Notes: a model not told the origin generated them from the letters alone. A stretch of DNA of 64,000 nt from Haemophilus_A paraphrohaemolyticus_A (GCF_003253115.1 NZ_QEQF01000001.1:1-64000); one strand, 5' to 3'. Positions 33,732-43,865 are shown, counted from the first letter of the stretch. Program-made: numbers and translations.

Positions 33732-35270
33732 TTAACCTTTTCTAAACATTGCAAGCATACGTTGCGTAACTTTGAAACCACCAAAGATATTGATGCTTGC
33801 GACTAAAATCGCGATAAAGGCAAGAATATCAATGAAGAAATTACCCGTTGGTTGGCGAATTTGTAACACCGCCCCCACGATGATAATCCCTGAAACCGCA
33901 TTAGTTACCGCCATTAATGGGGTGTGTAATGCGTGGCTTACGTTCCAAACCACGTAGTAACCCACCACACACGCCAATACGAATACGGTAAAGTGAGATA
34001 AGAATGCCGCTGGTGCAACAGAAGCTAACCAGAGGAACAGTGCACCAACACCTGCCATCACGCCATATTTTATGCGTGGATCTGTTGGTTTCTCTTCTTT
34101 TTTCTCAACTGGTGCTGCCGCCGCTTGTTTTTGCGGTTGTGCAGAAACTTGAATTGGTGGTGCTGGCCACGTTACTTCGCCTTCGCGAACAACGGTTACG
34201 CCGCGTAATACCACATCTTCAAAGTTAATGTTGATTTCACCATCTTTGTTAGGTGCTAATAGTTTTAATAAATTCACTAAGTTAGTACCGTAAAGTTGTG
34301 AAGATTGGGTTGGTAAACGTGCTGGGAAGTCGGTGTAGCCAATCACTTTTACTTGATTGTTTGTTACCACCATTTCACCTGCTTTGGTGTAGTCACAGTT
34401 ACCGCCAGTTGCTGCGGCTAAGTCCACAATCACTGAGCCTGGTTTCATTGAATCTACCATCTCTTTCGTGATTAAGCGTGGTGCTGCTTTACCTGGAATT
34501 GCCGCTGTCGTGATGATAATATCCACTTCTTTCGCTTGTTCAGCGTAAAGTTCCATAGCACGACGGTTGAACTCTTCTGACATCACTTTCGCATAACCAT
34601 CGCCTGAGCCGCCTTCTTCTTCGAAGTCAATTTCTAAGAAATCTGCGCCCATTGATTTTACTTGCTCTTTTACTTCAGGGCGTGAGTCAAACGCACGCAC
34701 AATCGCACCTAAGCTATTCGCTGCACCGATTGCCGCTAAACCTGCTACGCCTGCACCAATTACAAGCACTTTCGCAGGCGGAACTTTACCCGCTGCAGTG
34801 ATTTGACCTGTAAAGAAGCTACCAAACGCATTTGCTGCTTCAATAACCGCACGGTAACCTGAAATATTTGCCATTGAAGAAAGGGCATCTAATGCTTGTG
34901 CACGAGAGATACGTGGCACCGCATCCATTGCTAACACATTGATTTTCTTCGCACTTAATTTTTCCATCAATTGTGGATTTTGTGCTGGCCAAATAAAGCT
35001 CACAAGGGTTGCACCTTCTTTAATAAGGGCAATTTCCTGTTCAGTGGGTGCATTCACTTTAAAAATAATGTCTGCATTCCAAATTTCTTGTGTTGTGCCA
35101 ACAGACGCACCTGCTTTCGCAAAGGCATCATCTTCAAAACTTGCTTTAAAGCCAGCATCGTGTTCAACGATCACCTCAAAGCCGAGTTTTTTAATCTGCT
35201 CAACGGTTTTCGGTGTTGCAGCAACACGCGTTTCGCCGTCTAACAGTTCTCTTGGTACACCAATAAGCAT
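33732..35270 (-). CDS. pntA: NAD(P) transhydrogenase subunit alpha
   Basis: This 512-residue subunit has a large cytoplasmic alanine-dehydrogenase-like NAD domain (about 1-380, with VIGAGVAGLAAIGAANSLGA as the dinucleotide fold). An Ala/Pro/Lys/Glu-rich linker (about 375-400) and four C-terminal membrane helices follow. It partners PntB in proton-translocating transhydrogenase. It is first in the operon and divergent from trmJ. AGGAGTCTTT is the ribosome site. Confidence 0.97.
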   Translation of the reverse strand: MLIGVPRELLDGETRVAATPKTVEQIKKLGFEVIVEHDAGFKASFEDDAFAKAGASVGTTQEIWNADIIFKVNAPTEQEIALIKEGATLVSFIWPAQNPQLMEKLSAKKINVLAMDAVPRISRAQALDALSSMANISGYRAVIEAANAFGSFFTGQITAAGKVPPAKVLVIGAGVAGLAAIGAANSLGAIVRAFDSRPEVKEQVKSMGADFLEIDFEEEGGSGDGYAKVMSEEFNRRAMELYAEQAKEVDIIITTAAIPGKAAPRLITKEMVDSMKPGSVIVDLAAATGGNCDYTKAGEMVVTNNQVKVIGYTDFPARLPTQSSQLYGTNLVNLLKLLAPNKDGEININFEDVVLRGVTVVREGEVTWPAPPIQVSAQPQKQAAAAPVEKKEEKPTDPRIKYGVMAGVGALFLWLASVAPAAFLSHFTVFVLACVVGYYVVWNVSHALHTPLMAVTNAVSGIIIVGAVLQIRQPTGNFFIDILAFIAILVASINIFGGFKVTQRMLAMFRKG

Positions 35271-35484
35271 AAAGACTCCTGTATTGGATTGGGGTTTATA
35301 TAGTTAAGCTACTAATGTAGCCTTATGGTTTTTAAAAAATGCCATAACTCTACCATTAAAATTGTCAAATTTGTAAAAAAATTACGCCTATCAATTTAAT
35401 TATTTGACGAAATTCATAATTTCATAATGAAACCGAAATTTGATAGAATTAGCCGATATAAAAAACGTTTCAAATAAAACCAAA

Positions 35485-36243
35485 ATGAATATTTTAGATC
35501 AAATTCAAATTATCCTTGTTGAAACCTCTCTGCCCGCTAATATTGGCTCGGTTGCACGTGCAATGAAAACTATGGGGATTTCTCATTTGCGATTGGTTGC
35601 ACCAAAACAACCGCTCGATGAAGATGCTTTTGCATTATCGGCAGGGGCAAAGGATCTCCTTGAAAATGCTCAAAGCTTTGCCAGCTTTGACGAAGCTATT
35701 GCTGATTGCCAGCTTGTGATTGGCACGAGCGCTCGTTTACGCCATCTACAAAATAGCTTGATTGAACCACGCACCTGCGGAGAGTTAGTCGTAAAACGAG
35801 CCGAACAAGGCAAAGTCGCCCTAGTTTTTGGGCGGGAGCGTGTTGGGCTAACCAACGAAGAATTGCTCAAATGCCATTATCACTTAAACTTTCCAACTAA
35901 TCCTGAATATGGCTCGCTCAATTTGGCTATGGCAGTGCAATTAGCAGCTTATGAAGTGAGAATGGCGTATCTTTGTCATCAACAAGCTGTTGAAAATTCT
36001 CAAAACTTTGCTAAAAACCAACCGTTCGCAGCAGTCGAAAAAGATTATCCGAACGCCGAAGCCTTAGAGCATTTTTACCAACACACAGAAAGACTTTATA
36101 AAGCACTTGGCTTCATTCGCAATGATGCAGTTATGCTTAAGCTTCGCCGTCTTTATCAACGTGCTGAATTAGAACGCAATGAATTGAATTTATTAAGAGG
36201 AATGCTAACGGCAGTTGAACGTAGCCAGAAAGAGTGTAATTAA
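35485..36243 (+). CDS. trmJ: TrmJ, tRNA (cytidine/uridine-32-2'-O)-methyltransferase
   Basis: This 252-residue SPOUT-class methyltransferase begins MNILDQIQIILVETSLPANIG. It has the family motifs ARAMKTMGI, GTSARLRHL, LVFGRERVGLTNEEL and the SAM-knot segment YGSLNLAMAVQL. It 2'-O-methylates position 32 in certain tRNA anticodon loops. The ATG at 35485 is chosen over an upstream in-frame TTG at 35440, which would add residues unlike the family. No isc genes follow, unlike E. coli, where trmJ lies next to iscR. It is monocistronic here, with muk genes downstream. Confidence 0.93.
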   Translation: MNILDQIQIILVETSLPANIGSVARAMKTMGISHLRLVAPKQPLDEDAFALSAGAKDLLENAQSFASFDEAIADCQLVIGTSARLRHLQNSLIEPRTCGELVVKRAEQGKVALVFGRERVGLTNEELLKCHYHLNFPTNPEYGSLNLAMAVQLAAYEVRMAYLCHQQAVENSQNFAKNQPFAAVEKDYPNAEALEHFYQHTERLYKALGFIRNDAVMLKLRRLYQRAELERNELNLLRGMLTAVERSQKECN

Positions 36244-36344
36244 AATATAAAGGTATGGGAAGTTGTATAAATAGCCTTTCTTTTCCGATTTCTATTTAAA
36301 TAGCTTTCTTGTACAATAACCTCCATTTTTGATGATATACGAAT

Positions 36345-37697
36345 ATGAGCCTTATGCTGAACGAAACTGCACAGAACGAATTGGCACACACTATTCCAGA
36401 GCTTATCCATTGGACGAAAGAGAGCGAGTTTTCGCTTTCGCTCACGCCTGAACGCCTTGCCTTTTTATTGGCAATTTCTATTTTTAACCAAGAACAAACT
36501 GATGGTGAACTGCTTGAGAGTGATTTAATTGATCTATTTCGCTATGTTTCTCAAACTTTTGAACAATCAGAATTTACGCTTTCCCAGCGTGCAAATAATG
36601 CGATCAACGATCTGGTAAAACAACGTCTTCTAAACCGTTTTTCGAGCGAATTTACCGAAGGGTTGGCGATTTATCGTGTTACCCCGCTGGCAGTCGGCAT
36701 TGCGAATTACTATATTCGTCAGCGTGAGTTTTCTAGCCTGCGTCTTTCAATTCAACTATCTATTGTGGCAAGTGAAATTCAAAAAGCATCGTTAGCCGCA
36801 GAAGAGGGCGGAGATGAACGTCATTGGCGAAATAATGTGTTTGCACCACTGAAATATTCGGTAGCAGAAATTTTTGATAGCATCGATCTTTCGCAACGCA
36901 TTATGGATGAAAATCAACACCAAATTCGAGAGAGAATCGCGAATCTTTTAAGCCAAAATTGGCACGAGGCGATCACGAGCTGTGAACAATTATTAGACGA
37001 AACATCGGGTAATCTACGAGAGTTGCAAGATACGTTAAATGCAGCGGGCGATAAATTGCAAGCACAACTGTTGCGTATTCAAAGCTGTTTAATAGGTCGT
37101 TACGATTTAGATTTCATCGATCAGCTAGTGGTTAATCTGCAAAATAAATTAGACCGCATTATGAGCTGGGGGCAACAGGCAATCGATCTTTGGATTGGCT
37201 ACGATCGTCATGTGCATAAATTTATTCGTACCGCGATTGATATGGATAAAAACCGTGTATTTGGTCAGCGTTTGCGTCAATCTATTCAAGATTATTTTGA
37301 TGCACCTTGGATGCTTTACACCGCGAAAGCGGAGTCGCTCCTGGATTTGCGTGATGATGAAACTGAATTTAACGAAGCAGAAGCGGTTGGTGAATTACCA
37401 ACAGAGTTGGAATATCAATCCATCAGCGATGTACAAGAGCAAATTGTGGCAAGGATGCAGGCTTATCTCGCACAATTTAGAGCGGAAGGTAAGCCAATCG
37501 ATTTAGGTGTGGTTTTACGTGAACAATTGGCTCGCTATCCACATTCTCGCCATTTTGATGTGGCGCGTATTATCGTAGATCAAGCAAGTAAATTGGGTAT
37601 GGCAAGTTTAGATAGCCAAGCGGTTTATCCAGAATGGCAAGCGATTAACGAGACAGGGGCGGAAGTGCAAGCCCACGTGATTGATCAATACCAGTAA
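36345..37697 (+). CDS. mukF: MukF, kleisin subunit of the MukBEF condensin
   Basis: The 450-residue length and sequence fit MukF. An N-terminal winged-helix dimerisation domain (about 1-120) is followed by a long helical middle and a C-terminal winged helix that contacts the MukB head. It bridges MukB heads and binds MukE in the SMC-type complex that organises the chromosome. A second Met at residue 4 is a possible start. It begins the muk operon, followed by mukE after 21 bases. A short 101-base gap from trmJ contains its probable promoter, which I could not assign firmly. Confidence 0.96.
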   Translation: MSLMLNETAQNELAHTIPELIHWTKESEFSLSLTPERLAFLLAISIFNQEQTDGELLESDLIDLFRYVSQTFEQSEFTLSQRANNAINDLVKQRLLNRFSSEFTEGLAIYRVTPLAVGIANYYIRQREFSSLRLSIQLSIVASEIQKASLAAEEGGDERHWRNNVFAPLKYSVAEIFDSIDLSQRIMDENQHQIRERIANLLSQNWHEAITSCEQLLDETSGNLRELQDTLNAAGDKLQAQLLRIQSCLIGRYDLDFIDQLVVNLQNKLDRIMSWGQQAIDLWIGYDRHVHKFIRTAIDMDKNRVFGQRLRQSIQDYFDAPWMLYTAKAESLLDLRDDETEFNEAEAVGELPTELEYQSISDVQEQIVARMQAYLAQFRAEGKPIDLGVVLREQLARYPHSRHFDVARIIVDQASKLGMASLDSQAVYPEWQAINETGAEVQAHVIDQYQ

Positions 37698-37718
37698 TCA
37701 AGCAAAAAGAGAAAAATT

Positions 37719-38426
37719 ATGACAGAAAATATTCAAGATGTGATTTCAACTAAATTAGCGGTGGCGATTGCAAACCCTATTTTTCCAAGCCTTGATAGCC
37801 AATTGCGTGCAGGTCGTCATATTAGTATTGATTTGCTTGATGAACACGCATTTTTGATGGATTTCCAAGCAGAACTTGAGCAGTTTTACAACCGCTATCA
37901 CGTGGATCTTATCCGTGCACCAGAAGGATTTTTCTACCTTCGCCCACGTGCATCAACCTTGATTAACCGTGCTACTATGTCTGAAATGGAGATGTTGGTG
38001 GGTAAAGTATTATGCTACCTCTATTTGAGTCCAGAACGCTTGGCACAACAAGGCGTGTTTAGCTATGATGATGTTTATGAAGAGTTGTTGAACCTTACCG
38101 ATGAACAAAAATTGTTAAAAGCGGTAAATCCACGTTCTACAGGTTCAGATTTAGATAAGGCTAAATTGGTCGAAAAAGTTAGTGGAGCCTTGCGTCGCTT
38201 GGCTCGTATCGGAATGATTACCCGTATTGGCGATCAAAACAGCAAGAAATTTGTCATTTCCGTTTCCGTTTTCCGTTTTGGTGCGGACGTTCGCGCAGGA
38301 GATGATTACCGCGAAGCGCAATTACGCTTGATTCGTGATGGCGAGGCAACAGCCCCAAATCCTACAGCTGATACAGAAGAACAAGCGGTAGAAAACGAGG
38401 AAGATTTTGCAGAGGGTGAGGAATAA
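37719..38426 (+). CDS. mukE: MukE, accessory subunit of the MukBEF condensin
   Basis: This 235-residue protein is a MukE with two winged-helix domains. It starts MTENIQDVISTKLAVAIANP and contains the conserved RAGRHISIDLLDEHAFLMDF region. The C-terminus is a disordered acidic tail (EEQAVENEEDFAEGEE). It dimerises on MukF. Its TAA overlaps the ATG of a small downstream gene (TAATG). In most relatives mukB follows mukE directly; here two extra genes intervene. Confidence 0.96.
   Translation: MTENIQDVISTKLAVAIANPIFPSLDSQLRAGRHISIDLLDEHAFLMDFQAELEQFYNRYHVDLIRAPEGFFYLRPRASTLINRATMSEMEMLVGKVLCYLYLSPERLAQQGVFSYDDVYEELLNLTDEQKLLKAVNPRSTGSDLDKAKLVEKVSGALRRLARIGMITRIGDQNSKKFVISVSVFRFGADVRAGDDYREAQLRLIRDGEATAPNPTADTEEQAVENEEDFAEGEE
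38381..38389 (+). repeat. Apl-type DNA uptake signal core
   Basis: ACAAGCGGT near the end of mukE. Confidence 0.7.
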
Positions 38427-38647
38427 TGTGTACGCTAATGCAAAAAGATGTGTTGATTGAGTTAATCGCAAGCACTCAAGCAGATTTAAGTAAAATCTTA
38501 GAATTACCACTCAATGAAGATCAACTTTTTCTTAGCTGTTTAAGAGGGCAAGTATATCGTACCGAACCTGAGGAGATCGACTTCGAGTTGCTCTCAAGTC
38601 AAGTGAAAGAGATTGGTGCTAAATACCATTCATCACGAGCAATTTAG
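38426..38647 (+). CDS. Small protein upstream of a zeta toxin; candidate antitoxin
   Basis: This 73-residue acidic, leucine-rich protein is predicted mainly helical by its pattern (for example DLSKILELPLNEDQLFLSCL and FELLSSQVKEIG). I recognise no named family. Its position directly before a zeta-type kinase, in the same direction with a 7-base gap, is the epsilon-zeta arrangement, so an antitoxin role is a reasonable inference. The ATG overlaps the mukE stop (TAATG), so translation is probably coupled to mukE. A second Met at residue 5 is possible. Epsilon antitoxins are about 90 residues and form a three-helix bundle; this one is a little shorter. Confidence 0.65.
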   Translation: MCTLMQKDVLIELIASTQADLSKILELPLNEDQLFLSCLRGQVYRTEPEEIDFELLSSQVKEIGAKYHSSRAI

Positions 38648-38654
38648 AGGTTTT

Positions 38655-39362
38655 ATGCAAAACTTTGATATCAATGCTTATGATGTTGAGGCTGATGTTG
38701 AACAAAATTTCCCTAAAATTTGGGCAAATTTGCTTGCTGAAAATCTGGTTACCCCACAAGAGTACCCTGTTGCTATTTTACTGGGTGGACAACCTGGTGC
38801 TGGGAAATCCTTCGGTTCTCTTGCAATGGGTAAGCGTTTAGATTTCAATTTGCTGATAATTAACGGAGACGAATTTCGCCCTTACCATCAGTATTACCAT
38901 GAAATTTATCAGCAATATGGCAAAGAGGCTTCGAAATATACAGGTGAATTTACAGGTAAAATGGTGAAACGTATTCGAGATGAAGCCGTAGCACATCGTT
39001 TTAATTTATTGATTGAAGGGACTTTTCGCACCGCTGATGTGCCTCTTAAAGAACTTGAAAATTTTAAGCATTATGGATACCAAACCAATGTGTTAATTTG
39101 TACTTGCCCTAAAGAGCAGAGTTGGGACAACACACTAAAAAGAGCAGAGGAACAAGCACTTCAAGGTATGCAACCTCGTTATGTACCAAGAGAACATTTC
39201 GACTTTGTGATTGCTAATTTAGCAAATAATGCAGAACGCGTTTTGCAAGAGGCAAAACCGGATGGCTTTGAAGTATATTCTCGCTCTCAGAAATTATTTG
39301 ATATTAAAGATACACCAGCAGATCAATTAACCGCTACTATCAATACAGAATTAAATAGATAA
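38655..39362 (+). CDS. Zeta-toxin family kinase
   Basis: This 235-residue protein carries the zeta-toxin kinase motifs in order. Walker A is GGQPGAGKS (Lys51), and the substrate-site GDEFRPYH carries Asp72 and Arg75. IEGTFR supplies Glu121, Thr123 and Arg125, and KRAEEQAL supplies Arg163. These sit at a constant offset of five from the known key residues of pSM19035 zeta (Lys46, Asp67, Glu116, Thr118, Arg158). Zeta/PezT toxins phosphorylate UDP-N-acetylglucosamine and block wall synthesis. The ATG at 38655 follows AGAGG by five bases. A TTG at 38613 would overlap the small upstream gene. It sits between mukE and mukB, 13 bases before mukB. Confidence 0.88.
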   Translation: MQNFDINAYDVEADVEQNFPKIWANLLAENLVTPQEYPVAILLGGQPGAGKSFGSLAMGKRLDFNLLIINGDEFRPYHQYYHEIYQQYGKEASKYTGEFTGKMVKRIRDEAVAHRFNLLIEGTFRTADVPLKELENFKHYGYQTNVLICTCPKEQSWDNTLKRAEEQALQGMQPRYVPREHFDFVIANLANNAERVLQEAKPDGFEVYSRSQKLFDIKDTPADQLTATINTELNR

Positions 39363-39375
39363 AGGAAAAATCCTA

Positions 39376-42300
39376 ATGAGTAACACGGATTTAATTTTAG
39401 AAGAGAACGCACAAGAGACAATAATTGTGCAACCGACAATTCCGCCACAACAGATTGAACGCGGCAAATTCCGCTCCTTAACGCTGATTAACTGGAACGG
39501 CTTTTTTGCTCGTACTTTTGATTTAGATGAATTGGTCACCACGCTTTCGGGTGGTAATGGTGCGGGTAAATCAACCACGATGGCGGGTTTTGTCACTGCC
39601 TTAATCCCTGATTTAACGCTTTTAAACTTCCGTAACACGACAGAAGCAGGTTCGACTTCTAGCTCACGTGATAAAGGTTTATATGGTAAATTGAAAGCGG
39701 GTGTTTGTTATGCGGTGTTGGAAAGTGTGAACTCTCGTGGTCAGCGTGTTATCACAGGCGTGCGCTTGCAACAGATTGCTGGGCGAGACAAAAAAGTGGA
39801 TATTCGTCCATTTTCATTACAAAACGTACCCTTTGATCAGCAGATTATCTATATTCTGACCGAACAAATGGGCGCCAAAGCACGCGTGTTGGCATTGAAT
39901 GAAGTAAAAGAAAAATTTGAGCAATCGGACGTTCAATTCAAGCAATATCAATCCATTACCGATTACCACAGCTTTATGTTTGATGTGGGCGTATTGCCGA
40001 AACGTTTACGTTCCGCAAGCGATCGTAGTAAGTTCTACAAATTGATCGAAGCATCGCTTTACGGCGGTATTTCAAGTGTGATTACCAAGTCGCTACGTGA
40101 TTACTTATTGCCAGAAAATACGGGCGTTCGCCAAGCATTCCAAGATATGGAGTCGGCATTGCGTGAAAACCGCATGACGCTTGAAGCGATTAAAGTTACA
40201 CAGTCAGATCGTGATATGTTTAAGCAGTTGATTACTCACTCAACCGATTACGTATCTGCAGATTATATGCGTCATGCAAACGAGCGTTTAGGGAATATTC
40301 AACAGGCGTTGGGTTTCCGCCAAGCGTGGGCGAATTTAAAATCGAAGCGTGAGCTTGAGCAACATCGTTTAGTAGAATTTAGTCGTGAATCGGCAGAAAT
40401 TGAGGCGACTGAACAAGGGCTAGAGGCAGAATTTAATTCTGCGAACGATCATTTAAACTTGGTGCAAAATGCATTACGCCATCAAGAGAAAGTAGAACGT
40501 TATCAAGATGATGTTGAAGAGCTCAACGAGAAGCTTGAAGAGCAACAGATGGTGATTGAGGAAGTTTCTGAAGCGGTGGAAATGGCTCAACACCAAGCTG
40601 ATGATGCGGAAGCACACGTGGAAGATTTGCGAGCACAGCTTGCGGATTATCAACAAGCATTAGATGCTCAACAAACTCGTGCTTTGCAATATCAACAAGC
40701 CATTGCTGCCCTTGAAAAAGCAAAACAGCTTTCAGGTTTGGCGAATTTAGACTTACACAATATTGAAGATTATCACGCAGAATTTTCAGCCCAAGCTGAT
40801 GAAATTACTGACCAAGTATTCGACTTAGAACAACGCTTATCTGTTTCAGATATGGCGAAAGAGCAGTTTGAAAAAGCCTATGAATTAGTTTGCAAAATTG
40901 TGGGCGAAACAGACCGCTTGCAAGCGTTTGAGGAAGCTAAATCACTGCTTAATGCTTTCCCTGAACAAAAAATGCGTGCGACACAAGCGGTCGGATTACG
41001 CCAGAAATTGCACGAGCTTGAACAACGCTTGCAACAACAACAGCAAGCAAAACGCTTGTTGGCAGAGCTTAATCAAAGAACGCAAAGTGAGTTTAGTCAC
41101 GCAGACGAGCTTGAAAATCACTTTGAAGAGCAACAGGCAAAACGCGAAGATTTAGAAACGGAACTTGCCGAGCTTGTTGAGGTTCGTTCAAGCCAACGCC
41201 AACAGCTACAACAGCTCCAAAATCAATATAACCAATTGGCAAAAAATGCTCCTGCGTGGCACACCGCTCAATCTGCTTTAACCCGTTTGGAAGAGCAGTG
41301 TGGCGAAACATTTGAAGCAAGCCAAGCGGTGCTGCAATTTATGCAAAATATGCTGGCAAAAGAGCGTGAAGCAACGCTTGCTCGTGATGCGTTGGCACGC
41401 AAAGAACAGCAATTAAGCGATGAGATTTCACAACTGAGCCAGCCAGATGGTTCGGAAGATCCGCGTTTAAATCAGCTGGCAGAACGCTTTGGTGGCGTGT
41501 TGCTTTCTGAGCTTTATGATGATGTATCACTTGAAGATGCCCCTTATTTCTTGGCATTATATGGCGAGGCTCGTCACGCAATTGTGGTACGCGATTTAGA
41601 GACTGTAAAAGCACAGCTCGAAACCTTAGATGATTGCCCAGACGATCTCTATTTAATCGAAGGCGATCCAACTGCCTTTGATGACGCTGTCTTTAGTGCT
41701 GATGAGTTGAATGAGGGCGTAGTAGTAAAAGTTTCAGAGCGTCAATGGCGTTATTCGAAATTCCCTGCTGTGCCGTTGTTTGGTCGTGCCGCTCGTGAAA
41801 AACATGTTGAAGTATTGAAAGCCGAACGCGATGAAGTGGCGGAAAAACACGCAGAACTTTCGTTTGATGTGCAAAAATGCCAACGCTTGCATCAACATTT
41901 AAGCCAATTTGTTGGCACGCATTTAAATCTTGCGTTCCAAGAAAACCCAGAAGAGGCGATGCAAGCGGTTGTGGCAGAGCGTAGCGAAATTGAGCGTGAA
42001 TTTAATCAAGCGGTCGGAAACGAACAGCAACTTCGCAATCAATTGGATGCGGTCAAAACACAATTGCAATTGTTAAGCAAAATTTTACCGCTTGCCGATT
42101 TACTTGATGACGAAGTGTTAATTGAGCGTGCAGAAATTTGCCGTGAACAATTGGCGGAAGCAGAAGATGATGAGCAATTTGTGCGTCAATATGGCAACTA
42201 TATCGCTCAGCTTGAGCCAATTGCCAGCTCACTTCGTAACGATCCAATCCGTTTTGAAGAGCTGGAAACGGAATACAATCAGGCGAAACAGACCCAAAAA

Positions 42301-43848
42301 GCATTGCAACAAAAAGTGTTTGCACTTTCAGATGTAATGCAACGCCGTGTACATTTCAGTTATGAAGATGCGGTGGGTGTGGAAGGTTCTCGCTTAACCG
42401 AACAGCTACGAGCGGAGTTGGAACAGGCTCAACAAACGCGAGAGCAGGCTCGTCATCAATTGCGTCAAGCACAATCGCAATACAGCCAATACCATCAAAC
42501 CTTAACAGGGTTACGTAGTGCCTATGAGGTGAAAAATCAGATGTTGGCAGAGCTTATCCGTGAGATGGATATGCTGGGCGTACGTGGTGATGCTCAGGCG
42601 GAAGAGCGTGCTATTGAGCGTCGTGAAGAGTTACATCAACGCTTAAGCCAACAACGTGCGCGCAAAACGTTCCTTGATAAACAGTTGGGCAGCATTGAAG
42701 CAGAAATTGAGAACCTTAGTCGCGAATTGCGTAAAGTTGAACGTGATTATAAAAATCAACGTGCCACTGTGGTAGCAGCGAAAGCTAGCTGGTGCTTGGT
42801 GTTACAACTTTCTCGCAACAGCGATGTGGAAAAACGCTTGAACCGCCGTGAATTGGCGTATCATTCATCGGATGAATTGCGTTCGATTTCGGATAAAGCG
42901 TTGGGTGCATTACGTACCGCTGTGGCGAATAACGAATACTTGCGTGATAGCTTGCGAGCGTCTGAAGATAGCCGTAAACCAGAAACGAAAGTAGCATTCT
43001 TTATTGAAGTTTATCGCCATTTACGTGAGCGTATTCGCCAAGATATTATCAAAACAGATGATCCAATTGATGCGATTGAGCAGATGGAAATTGAGCTTTC
43101 TCGCTTAACCAGTGAACTGACGAATCGTGAGAAAAAATTGGCGATCAGTGCAGAAAGTGTGGCAAATATTTTACGTAAAACCATTCAGCGTGAGCAAAAT
43201 CGTATTCTTCAATTGAACCAAGGTTTACAAAATATCGCTTTCGGTCAAGTAAAAGGGGTGCGTTTAGATGTGAAAATTCGCGATACACACGCGATGTTAT
43301 TGAATGCATTGAGTCAAGATCGCGAACAGCACAAAGATCTGTTTGAGAGTGAAAAACTCAGCTTCTCAGAAGCATTTGCGATGTTGCATAAACGTGTGAA
43401 CCCGCATATTGATATGGGACAACGTACACCGCAAACCATTGGCGAAGAGTTGTTAGATTACCGCAATTATCTCGATCTAGAAGTTGAAACCGACCGTGGT
43501 GCAGATGGTTGGCAACGTGCGGAAAGTAGTGCACTTTCAACGGGTGAGGCGATCGGTACGGGGATGTCTATCCTGTTAATGGTAGTGCAAAGCTGGGAAG
43601 AAGAGTCTCGTCGCCTACGAGCGAAAGATATTCTCCCTTGTCGCTTGCTCTTCTTGGATGAAGCTGCGCGACTTGATGCGATGTCTATCAATACGCTCTT
43701 CGAGCTTTGCGAGCGCTTGGATATGCAGCTGCTAATTGCTGCTCCAGAAAATATCAGCCCAGAACGCGGTACGACTTATAAGTTAGTGCGTAAGATCACC
43801 AATAACCAAGAGTTGGTTGAAGTGGTTGGATTGAAAGGGTTTGCGTAA
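39376..43848 (+). CDS. mukB: MukB, SMC-like ATPase of the MukBEF condensin
   Basis: This 1490-residue protein is a full MukB. The N-terminal head half has Walker A SGGNGAGKST (Lys65). Long coiled coils (about 340-660 and 860-1120) flank the hinge (about 670-790). The C-terminal head has the signature LSTGEAIGTG and Walker B LLFLDEAARLD. It dimerises at the hinge and with MukE/MukF loops and compacts chromosomal DNA. AAAGGAAAAATCCTA is the ribosome site. It closes the operon and has a terminator after it. No break was found despite the upstream gene insertion. Confidence 0.98.
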   Translation: MSNTDLILEENAQETIIVQPTIPPQQIERGKFRSLTLINWNGFFARTFDLDELVTTLSGGNGAGKSTTMAGFVTALIPDLTLLNFRNTTEAGSTSSSRDKGLYGKLKAGVCYAVLESVNSRGQRVITGVRLQQIAGRDKKVDIRPFSLQNVPFDQQIIYILTEQMGAKARVLALNEVKEKFEQSDVQFKQYQSITDYHSFMFDVGVLPKRLRSASDRSKFYKLIEASLYGGISSVITKSLRDYLLPENTGVRQAFQDMESALRENRMTLEAIKVTQSDRDMFKQLITHSTDYVSADYMRHANERLGNIQQALGFRQAWANLKSKRELEQHRLVEFSRESAEIEATEQGLEAEFNSANDHLNLVQNALRHQEKVERYQDDVEELNEKLEEQQMVIEEVSEAVEMAQHQADDAEAHVEDLRAQLADYQQALDAQQTRALQYQQAIAALEKAKQLSGLANLDLHNIEDYHAEFSAQADEITDQVFDLEQRLSVSDMAKEQFEKAYELVCKIVGETDRLQAFEEAKSLLNAFPEQKMRATQAVGLRQKLHELEQRLQQQQQAKRLLAELNQRTQSEFSHADELENHFEEQQAKREDLETELAELVEVRSSQRQQLQQLQNQYNQLAKNAPAWHTAQSALTRLEEQCGETFEASQAVLQFMQNMLAKEREATLARDALARKEQQLSDEISQLSQPDGSEDPRLNQLAERFGGVLLSELYDDVSLEDAPYFLALYGEARHAIVVRDLETVKAQLETLDDCPDDLYLIEGDPTAFDDAVFSADELNEGVVVKVSERQWRYSKFPAVPLFGRAAREKHVEVLKAERDEVAEKHAELSFDVQKCQRLHQHLSQFVGTHLNLAFQENPEEAMQAVVAERSEIEREFNQAVGNEQQLRNQLDAVKTQLQLLSKILPLADLLDDEVLIERAEICREQLAEAEDDEQFVRQYGNYIAQLEPIASSLRNDPIRFEELETEYNQAKQTQKALQQKVFALSDVMQRRVHFSYEDAVGVEGSRLTEQLRAELEQAQQTREQARHQLRQAQSQYSQYHQTLTGLRSAYEVKNQMLAELIREMDMLGVRGDAQAEERAIERREELHQRLSQQRARKTFLDKQLGSIEAEIENLSRELRKVERDYKNQRATVVAAKASWCLVLQLSRNSDVEKRLNRRELAYHSSDELRSISDKALGALRTAVANNEYLRDSLRASEDSRKPETKVAFFIEVYRHLRERIRQDIIKTDDPIDAIEQMEIELSRLTSELTNREKKLAISAESVANILRKTIQREQNRILQLNQGLQNIAFGQVKGVRLDVKIRDTHAMLLNALSQDREQHKDLFESEKLSFSEAFAMLHKRVNPHIDMGQRTPQTIGEELLDYRNYLDLEVETDRGADGWQRAESSALSTGEAIGTGMSILLMVVQSWEEESRRLRAKDILPCRLLFLDEAARLDAMSINTLFELCERLDMQLLIAAPENISPERGTTYKLVRKITNNQELVEVVGLKGFA
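40983..40991 (+). repeat. Apl-type DNA uptake signal core
   Basis: ACAAGCGGTC inside mukB. Confidence 0.7.
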
Positions 43849-43865
43849 AATCTAAATGTATTAAG

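Noticed and set aside
38613..38654. Earlier TTG start for the zeta kinase
   Set aside because: It would overlap the upstream small gene and lacks a ribosome site. The ATG at 38655 has AGAGG at the right distance.
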